Source: Anaerolineae bacterium
GTDB taxonomy: Bacteria; Chloroflexota; Anaerolineae; JADYZS01
Reading direction: 5' to 3'
Length of the DNA stretch: 13,396 nucleotides
Assembly: GCA_020853075.1 (NCBI GenBank)
Contig: JADYZS010000475.1
Coordinates: forward strand, 1-13,396
Each line of letters opens with the position of its first letter. Position 1 is the stretch's first letter. Under the pieces are notes generated by a model. It was given only the letters and a program-made list of their open reading frames with translations, had not been told where the DNA came from and made no database searches. Positions 1 to 7,161 of this stretch are shown here, one piece after another. The translations under genes and the position numbers were made by a program.

Positions 1-665
1 AGGAGAGAACGCGCACGTTGATTCTGCGTGGGGTAACGCTTCCGGGTGGGGTGGCATTGGTGGGGCAGAGGATTTACGTGGAGCGGTCTGAGGGTGGTGG
101 GGTGGATTACGAGATAGAGGCGGTGGATGGGCCACAGGTGCGGGTGCGGGCCAGCAGCCTCGGCTTCAATCGGGGCAAGGTCAAGGAATACGATGCTGCG
201 AGCCGTGTCCTCTCCTCGGATTCGGGGCTGTTGATGCTAGGCACACCTGGCCCCCACGCGCGTGGTTTGACGCTGACGCTAGACGGCCAGGCTCAACCTC
301 TACGCGTCCATCCTTCTGCTGGCCCCACTCACCACGAGCAGGGGCCGTTCCGTATGACGTTGGACAGAACCCCGGAGCGGGAGCCACGTGCGGGGGAAGG
401 GTTCACCGTGTGGAGCGTGGGGCCGGGCGACCGGGTGCGGGTTCCGGGGGCGGTCTCGCTGGAACGCCTCTCGCCGACGCGCTACCGGGTAGCGGCCAAC
501 GCGTCGCTGCGCCTGACCTTGCCGGGGCCGCGTGGGGCCCATGCCTGGTTGCGGCGGGCGACGGGCTGGTTTGATTGTGGTGGGATACGGGCCGCCTTCA
601 TCACGCCGGAGATGGTAGGCGGTGCTGCGGTGGAACTGGTGCTCTCCGCCCGCAGCCCTCTTTGA
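1..665 (+). CDS. C-terminal part of an unidentified protein (5' end outside the window)
   Basis: The reading frame is open to the left edge, so this is probably the last ~220 residues of a longer protein. A TTG at 18 preceded by AGGAG at 1-5 is a possible but poorly spaced start (12 nt). The sequence alternates short hydrophobic and polar stretches rich in Gly, Arg, Val and Thr, as in beta-sandwich domains. No membrane segment, signal peptide or catalytic motif is visible. It ends with TGA at 663-665, 43 nt before the dehydrogenase start. I do not recognise the family. A beta-rich C-terminal domain of a carbohydrate-active or polysaccharide-lyase-like enzyme would fit the look and the neighbours, but this is only a guess. 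Existence of the gene is likely; its function is unknown. Confidence 0.6.
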   Translation, partial: ERTRTLILRGVTLPGGVALVGQRIYVERSEGGGVDYEIEAVDGPQVRVRASSLGFNRGKVKEYDAASRVLSSDSGLLMLGTPGPHARGLTLTLDGQAQPLRVHPSAGPTHHEQGPFRMTLDRTPEREPRAGEGFTVWSVGPGDRVRVPGAVSLERLSPTRYRVAANASLRLTLPGPRGAHAWLRRATGWFDCGGIRAAFITPEMVGGAAVELVLSARSPL

Positions 666-696
666 TCTATACCCCAATAATAGCAATTGCACTCTT

Positions 697-702
697 AGGA
701 GG
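697..702 (+). promoter_or_regulatory. Shine-Dalgarno AGGAGG fixing the dehydrogenase start
   Basis: A perfect AGGAGG lies 6 nt before the ATG at 709. It decides that start over the longer open frame beginning at 622, which would overlap the preceding gene by 44 nt. Confidence 0.85.
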
Positions 703-708
703 TTGACG

Positions 709-1686
709 ATGGCACGTCCGCAGGTGTGGTTAGACTTGACGTTACCCCCGTACGCTCTGACGTTGTTGCATGCCGAGGCCGACGCGTGCGGCCCGCGCAC
801 CACTACGTCACAGCCGGACCCTTTCGTCGGCATAGAAGATGCCGACGCGGCTTTGACCAGTTCCGGGTTGCGCTGGAATGGCGCGGTGCTTGGCCGCGCC
901 CGCCGTTTGCGCCTCCTGGCGCGCGTTGGTATCGGGTATGACAACGTGGACGTCGCTGCGGCCACGGCCCACGGCATCCCCGTCGCAAACACGCCCGACG
1001 GGCCCACCGAATCCACCGCCGAGCACACCGTGGCCCTCATCCTGGCGCTGTCCAAGCGTATCTATCGCGCCGACCGCTTGGCTCAAAAGAGCGGCTGGAC
1101 CCGGTCGTCGGAGTTGATAGGGATGGAATTGACGGGGAAGACCCTCGGTGTGGTCGGCCTGGGACGGATCGGCAGCCGTGTCACGCAGATCGCCCGCGTC
1201 CTCGGCCTCCGCGTCCTGGCCTACGACCCCATCATGCCGTGGGAGCGGGCGCAGACGGTAGGGGCCATCCTGGTGGAGAGCCTGGAAGCCGTCCTGCGCC
1301 AGAGCGACGTCGTTACTCTCCACGCGCCCGCCCAGGCCGATACGATAGGGATGATCGGCGAGGCGCAGTTCGCCCAAATGAAGCGCGGCGTTTATTTTAT
1401 CAATTGCGCGCGCGGTGCGCTGGTGGACGAATCTGCCCTCCTCGCAGCCCTGCGCAGCGGGCAGGTGGCCGCCGCGGCCCTGGACGTGCTGGTGCAGGAG
1501 CCGGCACCCGCGGGCCATCCTCTCTACGGCCTGGACAACGTCCTCATTACGCCCCACATCGGTTCTTATACCGAAGAAGGGGTGCGCAAGATGCTCGTCC
1601 GTGCCATAGAACAGACGGTGCGCGGCCTGCGGGGTGAGCGCCCCACCAACCTGGTCAACCCGGAAACGTGGCCGCGCGCCGTGTAA
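709..1686 (+). CDS. D-isomer-specific 2-hydroxyacid dehydrogenase (phosphoglycerate dehydrogenase-like)
   Basis: This 325-residue cytoplasmic protein should interconvert a 2-hydroxyacid and a 2-ketoacid with NAD(P). The Rossmann motif GLGRIG is at residues 150-155, with an acidic residue (Asp173) at the end of the next strand where NAD ribose binds. The catalytic triad of the family is complete: Arg235 in NCARG, Glu264 in VQEP, and His283 in TPHIG. The split substrate domain occupies roughly residues 1-100 and 290-325. The length fits SerA-like, glyoxylate/hydroxypyruvate or phosphonate-type dehydrogenases, and there is no C-terminal ACT domain, which argues against a long-form SerA. The start is set by AGGAGG at 697-702. 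Neighbouring sugar-related genes suggest a role in catabolism of sugar-derived acids, but the substrate is not determined by the sequence. Confidence 0.9.
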   Translation: MARPQVWLDLTLPPYALTLLHAEADACGPRTTTSQPDPFVGIEDADAALTSSGLRWNGAVLGRARRLRLLARVGIGYDNVDVAAATAHGIPVANTPDGPTESTAEHTVALILALSKRIYRADRLAQKSGWTRSSELIGMELTGKTLGVVGLGRIGSRVTQIARVLGLRVLAYDPIMPWERAQTVGAILVESLEAVLRQSDVVTLHAPAQADTIGMIGEAQFAQMKRGVYFINCARGALVDESALLAALRSGQVAAAALDVLVQEPAPAGHPLYGLDNVLITPHIGSYTEEGVRKMLVRAIEQTVRGLRGERPTNLVNPETWPRAV

Positions 1687-1785
1687 CTTGAAAACAGTGT
1701 CGCGGTCATAAGACCTGGTATTGACATATAAGGCCGTTTGTATCTCAGACTATGAGAGCATGTCCGTACAGTGGAGAGATTTGCC

Positions 1786-2664
1786 ATGACCCTCACGAAT
1801 GTTCTGACTAATCCCACAGAGCGCCAATTGGCTTATGCGGTGGAGGAAAACCTGTTCGCTCTGTTCCAGGCGATGGCAGCAACCCTGCCCGACGCTGAGA
1901 TGGTTCGGACGGAGAAATTGAATTACCACCTGGCCTTTCCGACCAATCCCATGTTCAAGGGCATCTGGCGAACAAGGCTTTCCTCGGACGAAGTTAACCA
2001 GGCCATTGACAAGGCCCTGGCTTGGTTCAAGGAACGTGGTGCTCCCTACGTCTTCTGGTGGACCGGTCCAGGCACAAGGCCCGATGACCTGGGCGCGCGG
2101 TTGCAGGCGCACGGGCTAATAGATATGGCGGAACAAATGCAAGAATTGGCGGGCGGCATCAAGCAGACCGCATTGGGCGCGCCTGGCATGGTGGCTGACC
2201 TGCACCACATGAACGAAGCAGCACTCAACACCGTGCCTTCTGAATTCAGCATCAAGGAGGTTGCCAGCGAGGCCGACCTATATGACTTTAAACGCGTCTT
2301 CATTGAAAGTTATGAGATCGCTGATCAATTCGGGCAGGCCTGGGTGGACGCTACGCTCAGCCTGGGCATTGGCAAGACCCCGTGGAGGATGTATGTCGGC
2401 AGGTTGGACGGTAAGCCAGTGGCGACCAATATGCTCTTCAACGGAGCAGGGGTCGCCAGCGTTTATGCGGTCGCGACTGCGCCACCAGCACGCGGAAAGG
2501 GCATCGGCGGAGCGATCACACTGAAGCCCCTCCTGGAAGCCCGTGACATGGGCTACCGTTACGCCGTGTTGTTCTCCAGTGAAATGGGTGTGCGCGTCTA
2601 CGAACGCATCGGCTTTCGTCTGGCGAACGTGCGCATCAACCGCTATTTATGGCGAGCGAGATAG
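1786..2664 (+). CDS. GNAT family N-acetyltransferase
   Basis: This 292-residue protein has a C-terminal GNAT fold at about residues 150-290. The acetyl-CoA pyrophosphate-binding motif A is clear (VYAVATAPPARGKGIGGA, with R236-G-K-G-I-G241), preceded by the strand that carries the PVATN segment (residues 211-215). It ends with the typical VYERIGF segment (271-277). The N-terminal ~130 residues form a separate domain, possibly a degenerate second GNAT repeat, with helix-rich and Trp-rich segments. ATG 1786 is preferred over an in-frame GTG at 1771 because GGAGAG at 1773-1778 sits 7 nt upstream of it. The gene stands alone, 99 nt after the dehydrogenase and 152 nt before the glycosidase-like gene, which has its own promoter. 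The acyl acceptor (small molecule, peptide or antibiotic) cannot be inferred. Confidence 0.85.
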   Translation: MTLTNVLTNPTERQLAYAVEENLFALFQAMAATLPDAEMVRTEKLNYHLAFPTNPMFKGIWRTRLSSDEVNQAIDKALAWFKERGAPYVFWWTGPGTRPDDLGARLQAHGLIDMAEQMQELAGGIKQTALGAPGMVADLHHMNEAALNTVPSEFSIKEVASEADLYDFKRVFIESYEIADQFGQAWVDATLSLGIGKTPWRMYVGRLDGKPVATNMLFNGAGVASVYAVATAPPARGKGIGGAITLKPLLEARDMGYRYAVLFSSEMGVRVYERIGFRLANVRINRYLWRAR

Positions 2665-2744
2665 CCGCTACTCTAACTCTCCTCACGCAGGCGTTGAAGG
2701 ACGGACAGTTTTACACCTTTGGGACCTCTCTCCGCCTCTCTCTG

Positions 2745-2772
2745 TTGACTTGCACGGATCTCGTGCTATAAC
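2745..2772 (+). promoter_or_regulatory. sigma70-type promoter for the glycosidase-like gene
   Basis: TTGACT at 2745-2750 and TATAAC at 2767-2772 are separated by 16 nt, each one mismatch from consensus. Transcription would start near 2780, giving a leader of about 35-40 nt before the ATG at 2817. This is a match by eye, with no experimental support. Confidence 0.55.
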
Positions 2773-2797
2773 GGTCTGCCATCGGCGGTCTGCCGTC
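2773..2797 (+). repeat. short direct repeat GGTCTGCC x2 in the glycosidase leader
   Basis: GGTCTGCC occurs at 2773-2780 and again at 2787-2794. The second copy continues to GTCTGCCGTC (2788-2797), a 10-mer that recurs inside the following gene at 4658-4667. It looks like a degenerate heptamer-type simple repeat just downstream of the -10 box. Confidence 0.5.
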
Positions 2798-2816
2798 ATA
2801 CATCGAAAGCACAATC

Positions 2817-5153
2817 ATGCGCCAACCACAAACCAAACGCACGACTCCCCATTCTGACCTAGACATTTTCCAGAAACTACCCTGGCTTCTGGACGCCTCG
2901 GCCTGGGGGCTTCCCCTGAGCGCGGCGGGCCTTGACCGGGACGCGTTCATGCTCGGCGGCAATGGCCGCCTCAGCGCGCGCCTTGGTTGGCAGACGCCCT
3001 ACTGCACCCTGGATCGCATCCTGGGGCCCTACTTTGATGGCTATGCCTTCTATGCGAGCCATTACTTTCGCCAGGATCATGTTGTCCTGGCCCGCGACTG
3101 GCAGCCACCCCTGGATTGGCAAACGACGCAACATTATCTCTGGCGTGTGCGGGGGACGGCCATCTTCGTAACCCAGGATAGCGATGGCGCACTGGAACTG
3201 ACGACGATCAATGCCGTGCTGCCGGGAGCCGATCCCATCTGTCTCTACCGGCTCTTCATCCTGCGCAACGTGGGCCAGGGGCCGGTACTTGATTTTGGGC
3301 TGTGGGTGGACGCGCTGCCGGAGGTTATGTATCCGGGCCCCGGTCACTGGTCGCGCATTGAACCAGTAGGAAATGGTCGCTTGTTAGAAACCGTCACCGA
3401 GTATCGCCTGTCGACCAAGCCGCCTTACCAGGGTGACCTGCAACGCTTCCGCGTGGCGGTACGCGGATTGGTAGGAGGCCAGACACGCGGCTTGCAGGCT
3501 CTGGTAAAGCCGTTAGACAGGCTGGATCCGGGTCAGACAGTTGAGGTCGCCCACTACGTCATCGTGGCGCCCGATGGCGTTGCAGCCAGCGCCAACTCCG
3601 CGGCGAACCTCTTTGAGCAGCGGTTGGCAGAGAAAGGCCTGTCAGAACCGTTGAAGGAGGCACGTGCCTGGTGGCTGGATTGGCAGCGCGGTGGAACGCA
3701 ATTTACCTGCTCCGATGTGCGCGTACAGGATGCGGTAGACGCGGTGATGGTACTGGAAAAGGTCTGCGAACACTTCACCGGTGGTTTCACCGTGATAGAT
3801 GACTACACCGGCTGCTTTTTCCGGGATAGCGAAGGCCCGTTCCTCACCATGCTCAATAGCGGTCGCTTCCACGAGGTACGTCGGGGGCTTGACTTCTTCT
3901 ACCAGGCCGACTATACCGCCGGCAAATTCACCAACTCGCATCTCCTTGACCTACCGTTGTTGGAGCCGCCGTCCGGTTACGATTGGAGCCAACACCACCT
4001 GGACACACCCGGTGATGTGCCCAACCTGCGCGTCTGGTTCTATCCCCTCTATCACGCCTTCACGGGGGACCTGGAACCGGCCCGCGCCCGCTTTGACTAT
4101 CTAAAGGCATCCCTTCTGAACCAGGACTTCGCGGCCAACGGCTACCTGGCGACCTGGAGCGGCGACGAGACCTACGGCGTCGGTCCTATCGGCCCCATGC
4201 GTAAGGGACACTCCGCCGACAACTCGTTCATTGCCATTGCCGCGGCGCGCGGCCTGGCAGATCTGGCCCGCAGGATGGGCAAAGAAGCAGACGCGACAGA
4301 ACTGGAACACCTGGCAGAGCAAATCCACCAAAGCGTAGAGGCGAACCTCTGGCTTGAAGATGAGAGTCGCTACGCCATGCGGCTAGACAAGGATGGCCGG
4401 TTAGACCGCACAGCATCCTCACCCGGCCTGATGGAGCCGCTTTGGATCGGCGCTGCCACAGACGACGATGACCACGCGGCCCGCTCGCTGGAATACGTGC
4501 TAGAGCATCTGCGGCGCCCCTCCGGCCTGGTGCGCACCATCCCCGATTACGAGTACACCTTCGGCCATGCTGTCGGGATGCTCCTCGTTGGGCTGGCGCG
4601 ATTAGACCATCCGCGCGCCGAGGAAGTATTCCACGACCTCTTGCGCCATCTCCCGCCGTCTGCCGTCTGCGGCGAATACTATACCGACGACGCGCGCGGT
4701 CCTGTCGTGGCTGCGAAATACATCAGTTACACCATCTATGGTCACCTGGCGCGTATCTGGGAAGCAGGCGTCAACATAGACGCGCTCCTCTTCTATCTGT
4801 CGGGGTACGGGCCGCACGCCGCCGAGGGCCGCGCTGCCCTCAAGCCGCATCTCCCGTCCGGCTGGCGAGAGATGGCCTTTCGCAACCTGCGCCTGGGCGA
4901 CTCGTGCTTTGACCTGGAAGTGGCGCGCGGACGCGGGCAGATGCGCTATCGCCTCCGCGGCCACGGGCCGCGCACCCTGAACATCTCGCTCGCCGCGATA
5001 ACAAAAACAGGGGATGCCTCGGCCCGGCTCAACGGGCGCGCGGCCCGTCCCGCGACGGTCAAGCCGACCCGCTACGGGGGACAACGCTGGACCTTTGACC
5101 TGGAACTGGGCGCGGGACAAACACAGACTTTGCAGATCAGAGAGGGAGCGTGA
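2817..5153 (+). CDS. six-hairpin glycosidase-like protein (glycogen-debranching / GH63-like)
   Basis: This 778-residue protein has the architecture of (alpha/alpha)6-barrel glycoside hydrolases. An N-terminal beta-sandwich covers about residues 30-280, a helical barrel about 295-680, and a small C-terminal beta domain the last ~95 residues. Acidic candidates for catalysis lie in conserved-looking loops: DSEGP (337-341), SGDETYG (448-454, Asp450/Glu451) and CGEYY (618-622, Glu620). There is no signal peptide or membrane segment, so it is probably cytoplasmic and acts on an intracellular oligosaccharide. ATG 2817 has only a weak purine tract upstream, but a good promoter precedes it and no better start is visible. 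Amylo-alpha-1,6-glucosidase-like, GH63-like or GH15/65-like enzymes are alternatives. The fold is fairly sure; family and substrate are not. The kinase operon follows directly. Confidence 0.65.
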   Translation: MRQPQTKRTTPHSDLDIFQKLPWLLDASAWGLPLSAAGLDRDAFMLGGNGRLSARLGWQTPYCTLDRILGPYFDGYAFYASHYFRQDHVVLARDWQPPLDWQTTQHYLWRVRGTAIFVTQDSDGALELTTINAVLPGADPICLYRLFILRNVGQGPVLDFGLWVDALPEVMYPGPGHWSRIEPVGNGRLLETVTEYRLSTKPPYQGDLQRFRVAVRGLVGGQTRGLQALVKPLDRLDPGQTVEVAHYVIVAPDGVAASANSAANLFEQRLAEKGLSEPLKEARAWWLDWQRGGTQFTCSDVRVQDAVDAVMVLEKVCEHFTGGFTVIDDYTGCFFRDSEGPFLTMLNSGRFHEVRRGLDFFYQADYTAGKFTNSHLLDLPLLEPPSGYDWSQHHLDTPGDVPNLRVWFYPLYHAFTGDLEPARARFDYLKASLLNQDFAANGYLATWSGDETYGVGPIGPMRKGHSADNSFIAIAAARGLADLARRMGKEADATELEHLAEQIHQSVEANLWLEDESRYAMRLDKDGRLDRTASSPGLMEPLWIGAATDDDDHAARSLEYVLEHLRRPSGLVRTIPDYEYTFGHAVGMLLVGLARLDHPRAEEVFHDLLRHLPPSAVCGEYYTDDARGPVVAAKYISYTIYGHLARIWEAGVNIDALLFYLSGYGPHAAEGRAALKPHLPSGWREMAFRNLRLGDSCFDLEVARGRGQMRYRLRGHGPRTLNISLAAITKTGDASARLNGRAARPATVKPTRYGGQRWTFDLELGAGQTQTLQIREGA
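4655..4670 (+). repeat. in-frame tandem heptamer GCCGTCT x2
   Basis: Two adjacent copies of GCCGTCT (4655-4661 and 4662-4668) followed by GC lie within the glycosidase-like gene, just before the codons for the GEYY loop. The region shares the 10-mer GTCTGCCGTC with the leader repeat at 2788-2797. Confidence 0.4.
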
Positions 5154-5155
5154 CA

Positions 5156-5242
5156 ATGCCCATCATGGCGGTTTCGGCCCACGCTGCCGATTTCTGCACC
5201 CGCGCGGGCGCGACGTTTCCCGGCGCGGGGCGCACACCATGA
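5156..5242 (+). pseudogene. truncated remnant of a PIG-L/LmbE-type deacetylase gene (28 codons)
   Basis: A 28-codon frame starts at ATG 5156, behind a strong GAGGGAG at 5142-5148 (7 nt spacing) and 2 nt after the stop of the glycosidase-like gene. Its first residues, MPIMAVSAHAADFCTRAGAT, resemble the N-terminal strand and metal-site loop of PIG-L/GalB-type proteins (pattern V-(S/T)-A-H-x-x-D-x-x-x-R-A-G-G-T). After that the similarity stops, and the frame ends in TGA at 5240-5242 after FPGAGRTP. I infer that a deletion removed the body of the gene and joined its start to the next gene. The TGA overlaps the kinase ATG (ATGA at 5239-5242), so ribosomes finishing here could reinitiate on the kinase. 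Alternatives are a chance short frame or a functional leader peptide. Resemblance is by eye only. Confidence 0.45.
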
Positions 5243-6051
5243 CGCCCCCGGATGCAGCGGCTCTCGCCTCATCCCTTGCTGCCAAACCTCTGGTTGTGGA
5301 TAGTGTCCCTCTTCCTATCGCACCCGACGCCGCAGAGATAGAGGCTGTCTATCTGCCGCTGGCGGAACGCATACGAGACCTGGCACGCCACCTGCGCATC
5401 GTTGTGGGCATCTCCGGTCTCCCCGGCTCCGGCAAGACGATCACTGCCCGCGTCTTGGTGTGCATCCTGGAACTCCTGGGCGAGCGCCCAGCCTTCATCG
5501 GGTTGGACGGTTTTCATTTGCCGAACGCCGTGCTCCGCGCGCACACCTTCGTGGATGAGGATGGGCAGACTCTATCGCTGTGGCAGCGCAAAGGGCGCCC
5601 AGAGACCTTTGACGCGGCGCGTTTCAAAGCACTCCTCACCGAATTGAGACAAGCGACGGCTCCGGTGGCCTTCCCTGCCTACAGCCGCGCGCTGCACGAT
5701 CCGGTAGAGGGAGCCATCGTCGTCGCGCCGGAGCAGCGCATCATCGTCGTGGAAGGGAACTTCCTGTTTTACGAACGAGGCGACTGGTCGGGGCTGGCTA
5801 GCCTGTTTGACCTGCGCGTTTTCGTGGATGCCCCCATGGCAGCCTGCGTGGAGAACCTGCGCGCCCGCCATACGCGCGGCGGGCGCGACGCAGCCGACGT
5901 GGAGTACCACATGAAGGTGGTGGATCTCGCGAACATGCCGCTGATTCTGCCCACCCGCGCGCGGGCCCACGTTGTGATCGTGAAGGCCGATGGGCGGCGT
6001 GCGGTGGCGTTGCAGTTTGTGGGAAACCCTAAAGGTTTGCCAAACCTTTAG
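5239..6051 (+). CDS. P-loop kinase of the uridine/pantothenate kinase (PRK-like) family
   Basis: This 270-residue cytoplasmic protein should phosphorylate a small hydroxyl compound with ATP. The Walker A motif GLPGSGKT is at residues 60-67. The DGFH substrate loop typical of uridine, pantothenate and phosphoribulokinase-like enzymes is at 90-93, KGRPETFD at 118-125, and the VEGNF strand at 171-175 (Glu172). An Arg-rich lid (RARHTRGG, 208-215) follows. The open frame extends upstream to 5014 but overlaps the previous gene. ATG 5239 is chosen because it overlaps the stop of the 28-codon remnant (ATGA), its own SD being weak. The last residues, NPKGLPNL, are encoded by a palindrome at 6028-6052 and may be a late addition. 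Family is solid; the substrate (a nucleoside, a sugar or another metabolite) is open. Confidence 0.75.
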   Translation: MTPPDAAALASSLAAKPLVVDSVPLPIAPDAAEIEAVYLPLAERIRDLARHLRIVVGISGLPGSGKTITARVLVCILELLGERPAFIGLDGFHLPNAVLRAHTFVDEDGQTLSLWQRKGRPETFDAARFKALLTELRQATAPVAFPAYSRALHDPVEGAIVVAPEQRIIVVEGNFLFYERGDWSGLASLFDLRVFVDAPMAACVENLRARHTRGGRDAADVEYHMKVVDLANMPLILPTRARAHVVIVKADGRRAVALQFVGNPKGLPNL

Positions 6052-6052
6052 G
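6028..6052. repeat. perfect palindrome (REP-like hairpin) over the kinase stop codon
   Basis: CCTAAAGGTTTG at 6028-6039, one base, then its exact reverse complement CAAACCTTTAGG at 6041-6052. The TAG stop of the kinase (6049-6051) lies in the right arm. There is no U-run after it, so it is not a standard intrinsic terminator. It may be a dispersed REP-like element or an RNA-stabilising hairpin. No second copy was seen in this window. Confidence 0.75.
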
Positions 6053-6092
6053 TACTCCGTATTAGGCGTACTCGCCGTTAGAGTTTTTGCGG

Positions 6093-6121
6093 TTGACGCT
6101 TAAGCCGTTATAGAGTATCAT
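6093..6121 (+). promoter_or_regulatory. sigma70-type promoter for the nitrilase-family gene
   Basis: TTGACG at 6093-6098 and TATCAT at 6116-6121 are spaced by 17 nt, each one mismatch from consensus. The leader to ATG 6164 would be about 35 nt and contains AAGGGAGG at 6151-6158. Confidence 0.6.
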
Positions 6122-6163
6122 GCCTTCCGGGTTGGATGGCGTTACATAACAAGGGAGGCTTAC

Positions 6164-7102
6164 ATGACACGCAAAGTCACCATCAGTTCGGTGCAGTTGC
6201 CCAACTTCCGGGAGGGAACGACCAACGCGGAGAAGCGCGAGAGCAACATCCGCACCGCCGAGGAGATGCTGCTCGAGGCGGGCCAGCGCGGGAGCGACAT
6301 CGCCTGCCTGGGCGAGATGTTCAACATCCTGGGCTGCGAGGTCGGCAAGGAGAACCTGCGTCAAGAAGTTGACCCAAAGGTTCCCGGCGACGTGGTGGAA
6401 CGGCTGGGCCGCCTCGCGCGCCGCTACCGGATGTACGTCATCGCGCCGATCTACGGTCTTGTCAATGGGGTACCGCGCAACATCGCGCAACTGATCGGGC
6501 GCGATGGGGGCTACCTGGGCGGCTACTGCAAAGTCCACCCAACCGACGGCGAACTGAAGAAGGGGATCGTCGCGGGGGACGATTGGCCGGTGTGGGAACT
6601 GGATTTCGGCAAGATCGGTATGCAGATTTGCCACGACGCCAGTTTTCCGGAGAGCGCGCGCTGCCTGATGCTGAACGGCGCGGAGGTCATCTTCTGGCCC
6701 CACGTGATGGGCGCGTGGGGCGACATCACCTGGGATGCTATGCTGCGGTTGCGGGCCTACGACAACGGCGTGTGGCACGTGGCCTCGTGCTTCGGCGTGG
6801 AGCCCAACCGGGCCTGGCGTCCGGGGATGATGCAAGGGCGCAGCAGCATCGTCGCGCCCGATGGCATTATCCTGGCCGACGCGGGGCGTTATCCCGGCAT
6901 CGCCACGGCGACGGTGGACCTGGATCGCCCGCGCATCGCCCACAGTTTCACTCTCCAGGGCGAGTACGACTTCCGCACCGACGTGCTGAACAACCGCCGT
7001 CCCGATACCTACGGGCCATTGGTGAAGCCGCGCAAGCGGGTTCCGCCCGCCGCGCCGCCCGGCCCCCGGCCCTGGTTGAGCGATGAGGAACTGAACGGCT
7101 AG
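6164..7102 (+). CDS. carbon-nitrogen hydrolase (nitrilase superfamily amidase)
   Basis: This 312-residue cytoplasmic enzyme should hydrolyse an amide, carbamoyl or similar C-N bond. The nitrilase-superfamily catalytic triad is visible: Glu51 in LGEMF, Lys123 in YCKVHPTDGE (with the additional Glu130), and the nucleophile Cys156 in QICHDASFPE. The C-terminal ~30 residues are Pro/Arg-rich and probably disordered. The start at 6164 has an excellent AAGGGAGG 5 nt upstream and a sigma70-type promoter. It resembles N-carbamoyl amino acid hydrolase or beta-ureidopropionase-type branches more than true nitrilases, but the substrate cannot be read from the sequence. It is transcribed alone and ends in a hairpin facing the convergent SDR gene. 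Confidence 0.9.
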   Translation: MTRKVTISSVQLPNFREGTTNAEKRESNIRTAEEMLLEAGQRGSDIACLGEMFNILGCEVGKENLRQEVDPKVPGDVVERLGRLARRYRMYVIAPIYGLVNGVPRNIAQLIGRDGGYLGGYCKVHPTDGELKKGIVAGDDWPVWELDFGKIGMQICHDASFPESARCLMLNGAEVIFWPHVMGAWGDITWDAMLRLRAYDNGVWHVASCFGVEPNRAWRPGMMQGRSSIVAPDGIILADAGRYPGIATATVDLDRPRIAHSFTLQGEYDFRTDVLNNRRPDTYGPLVKPRKRVPPAAPPGPRPWLSDEELNG

Positions 7103-7108
7103 GGTAAT

Positions 7109-7140
7109 CACTGCCGCGCTCCGCCCAAAGCGCGGCAGTG
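7109..7140. terminator. hairpin between convergent genes (probable bidirectional terminator)
   Basis: CACTGCCGCGCT at 7109-7120 pairs exactly with AGCGCGGCAGTG at 7129-7140 around an 8-nt loop. It lies 6 nt past the nitrilase-family stop and 21 nt past the end of the SDR gene on the other strand. The T-run is weak (CTCATTTGTT on the plus strand), so termination may be imperfect. Confidence 0.65.
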
Positions 7141-7161
7141 CTCATTTGTTGGCGGAGAGTC

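Noticed and set aside
808..1557. Long minus-strand open frame opposite the dehydrogenase gene (and similar ones opposite nuoM, nuoN and the glycosidase-like gene)
   Set aside because: These are shadows of GC-rich coding regions with recognisable proteins on the other strand. They have no SD, no known motifs and unnatural composition.
1704..1715. GGTC-ATAA-GACC hairpin after the dehydrogenase gene as a terminator
   Set aside because: The stem has only 4 bp and there is no T-run.
1721..1746. TTGACA box upstream of the acetyltransferase gene as a promoter
   Set aside because: The -35 is perfect, but no acceptable -10 lies 15-19 nt downstream; the nearest TATCTC is only 14 nt away.
5014..5238. 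N-terminal extension of the kinase to 5014
   Set aside because: It would overlap the glycosidase-like gene by 140 nt, has Arg/Pro-rich out-of-frame composition, and no SD; the ATGA-coupled ATG at 5239 is better.
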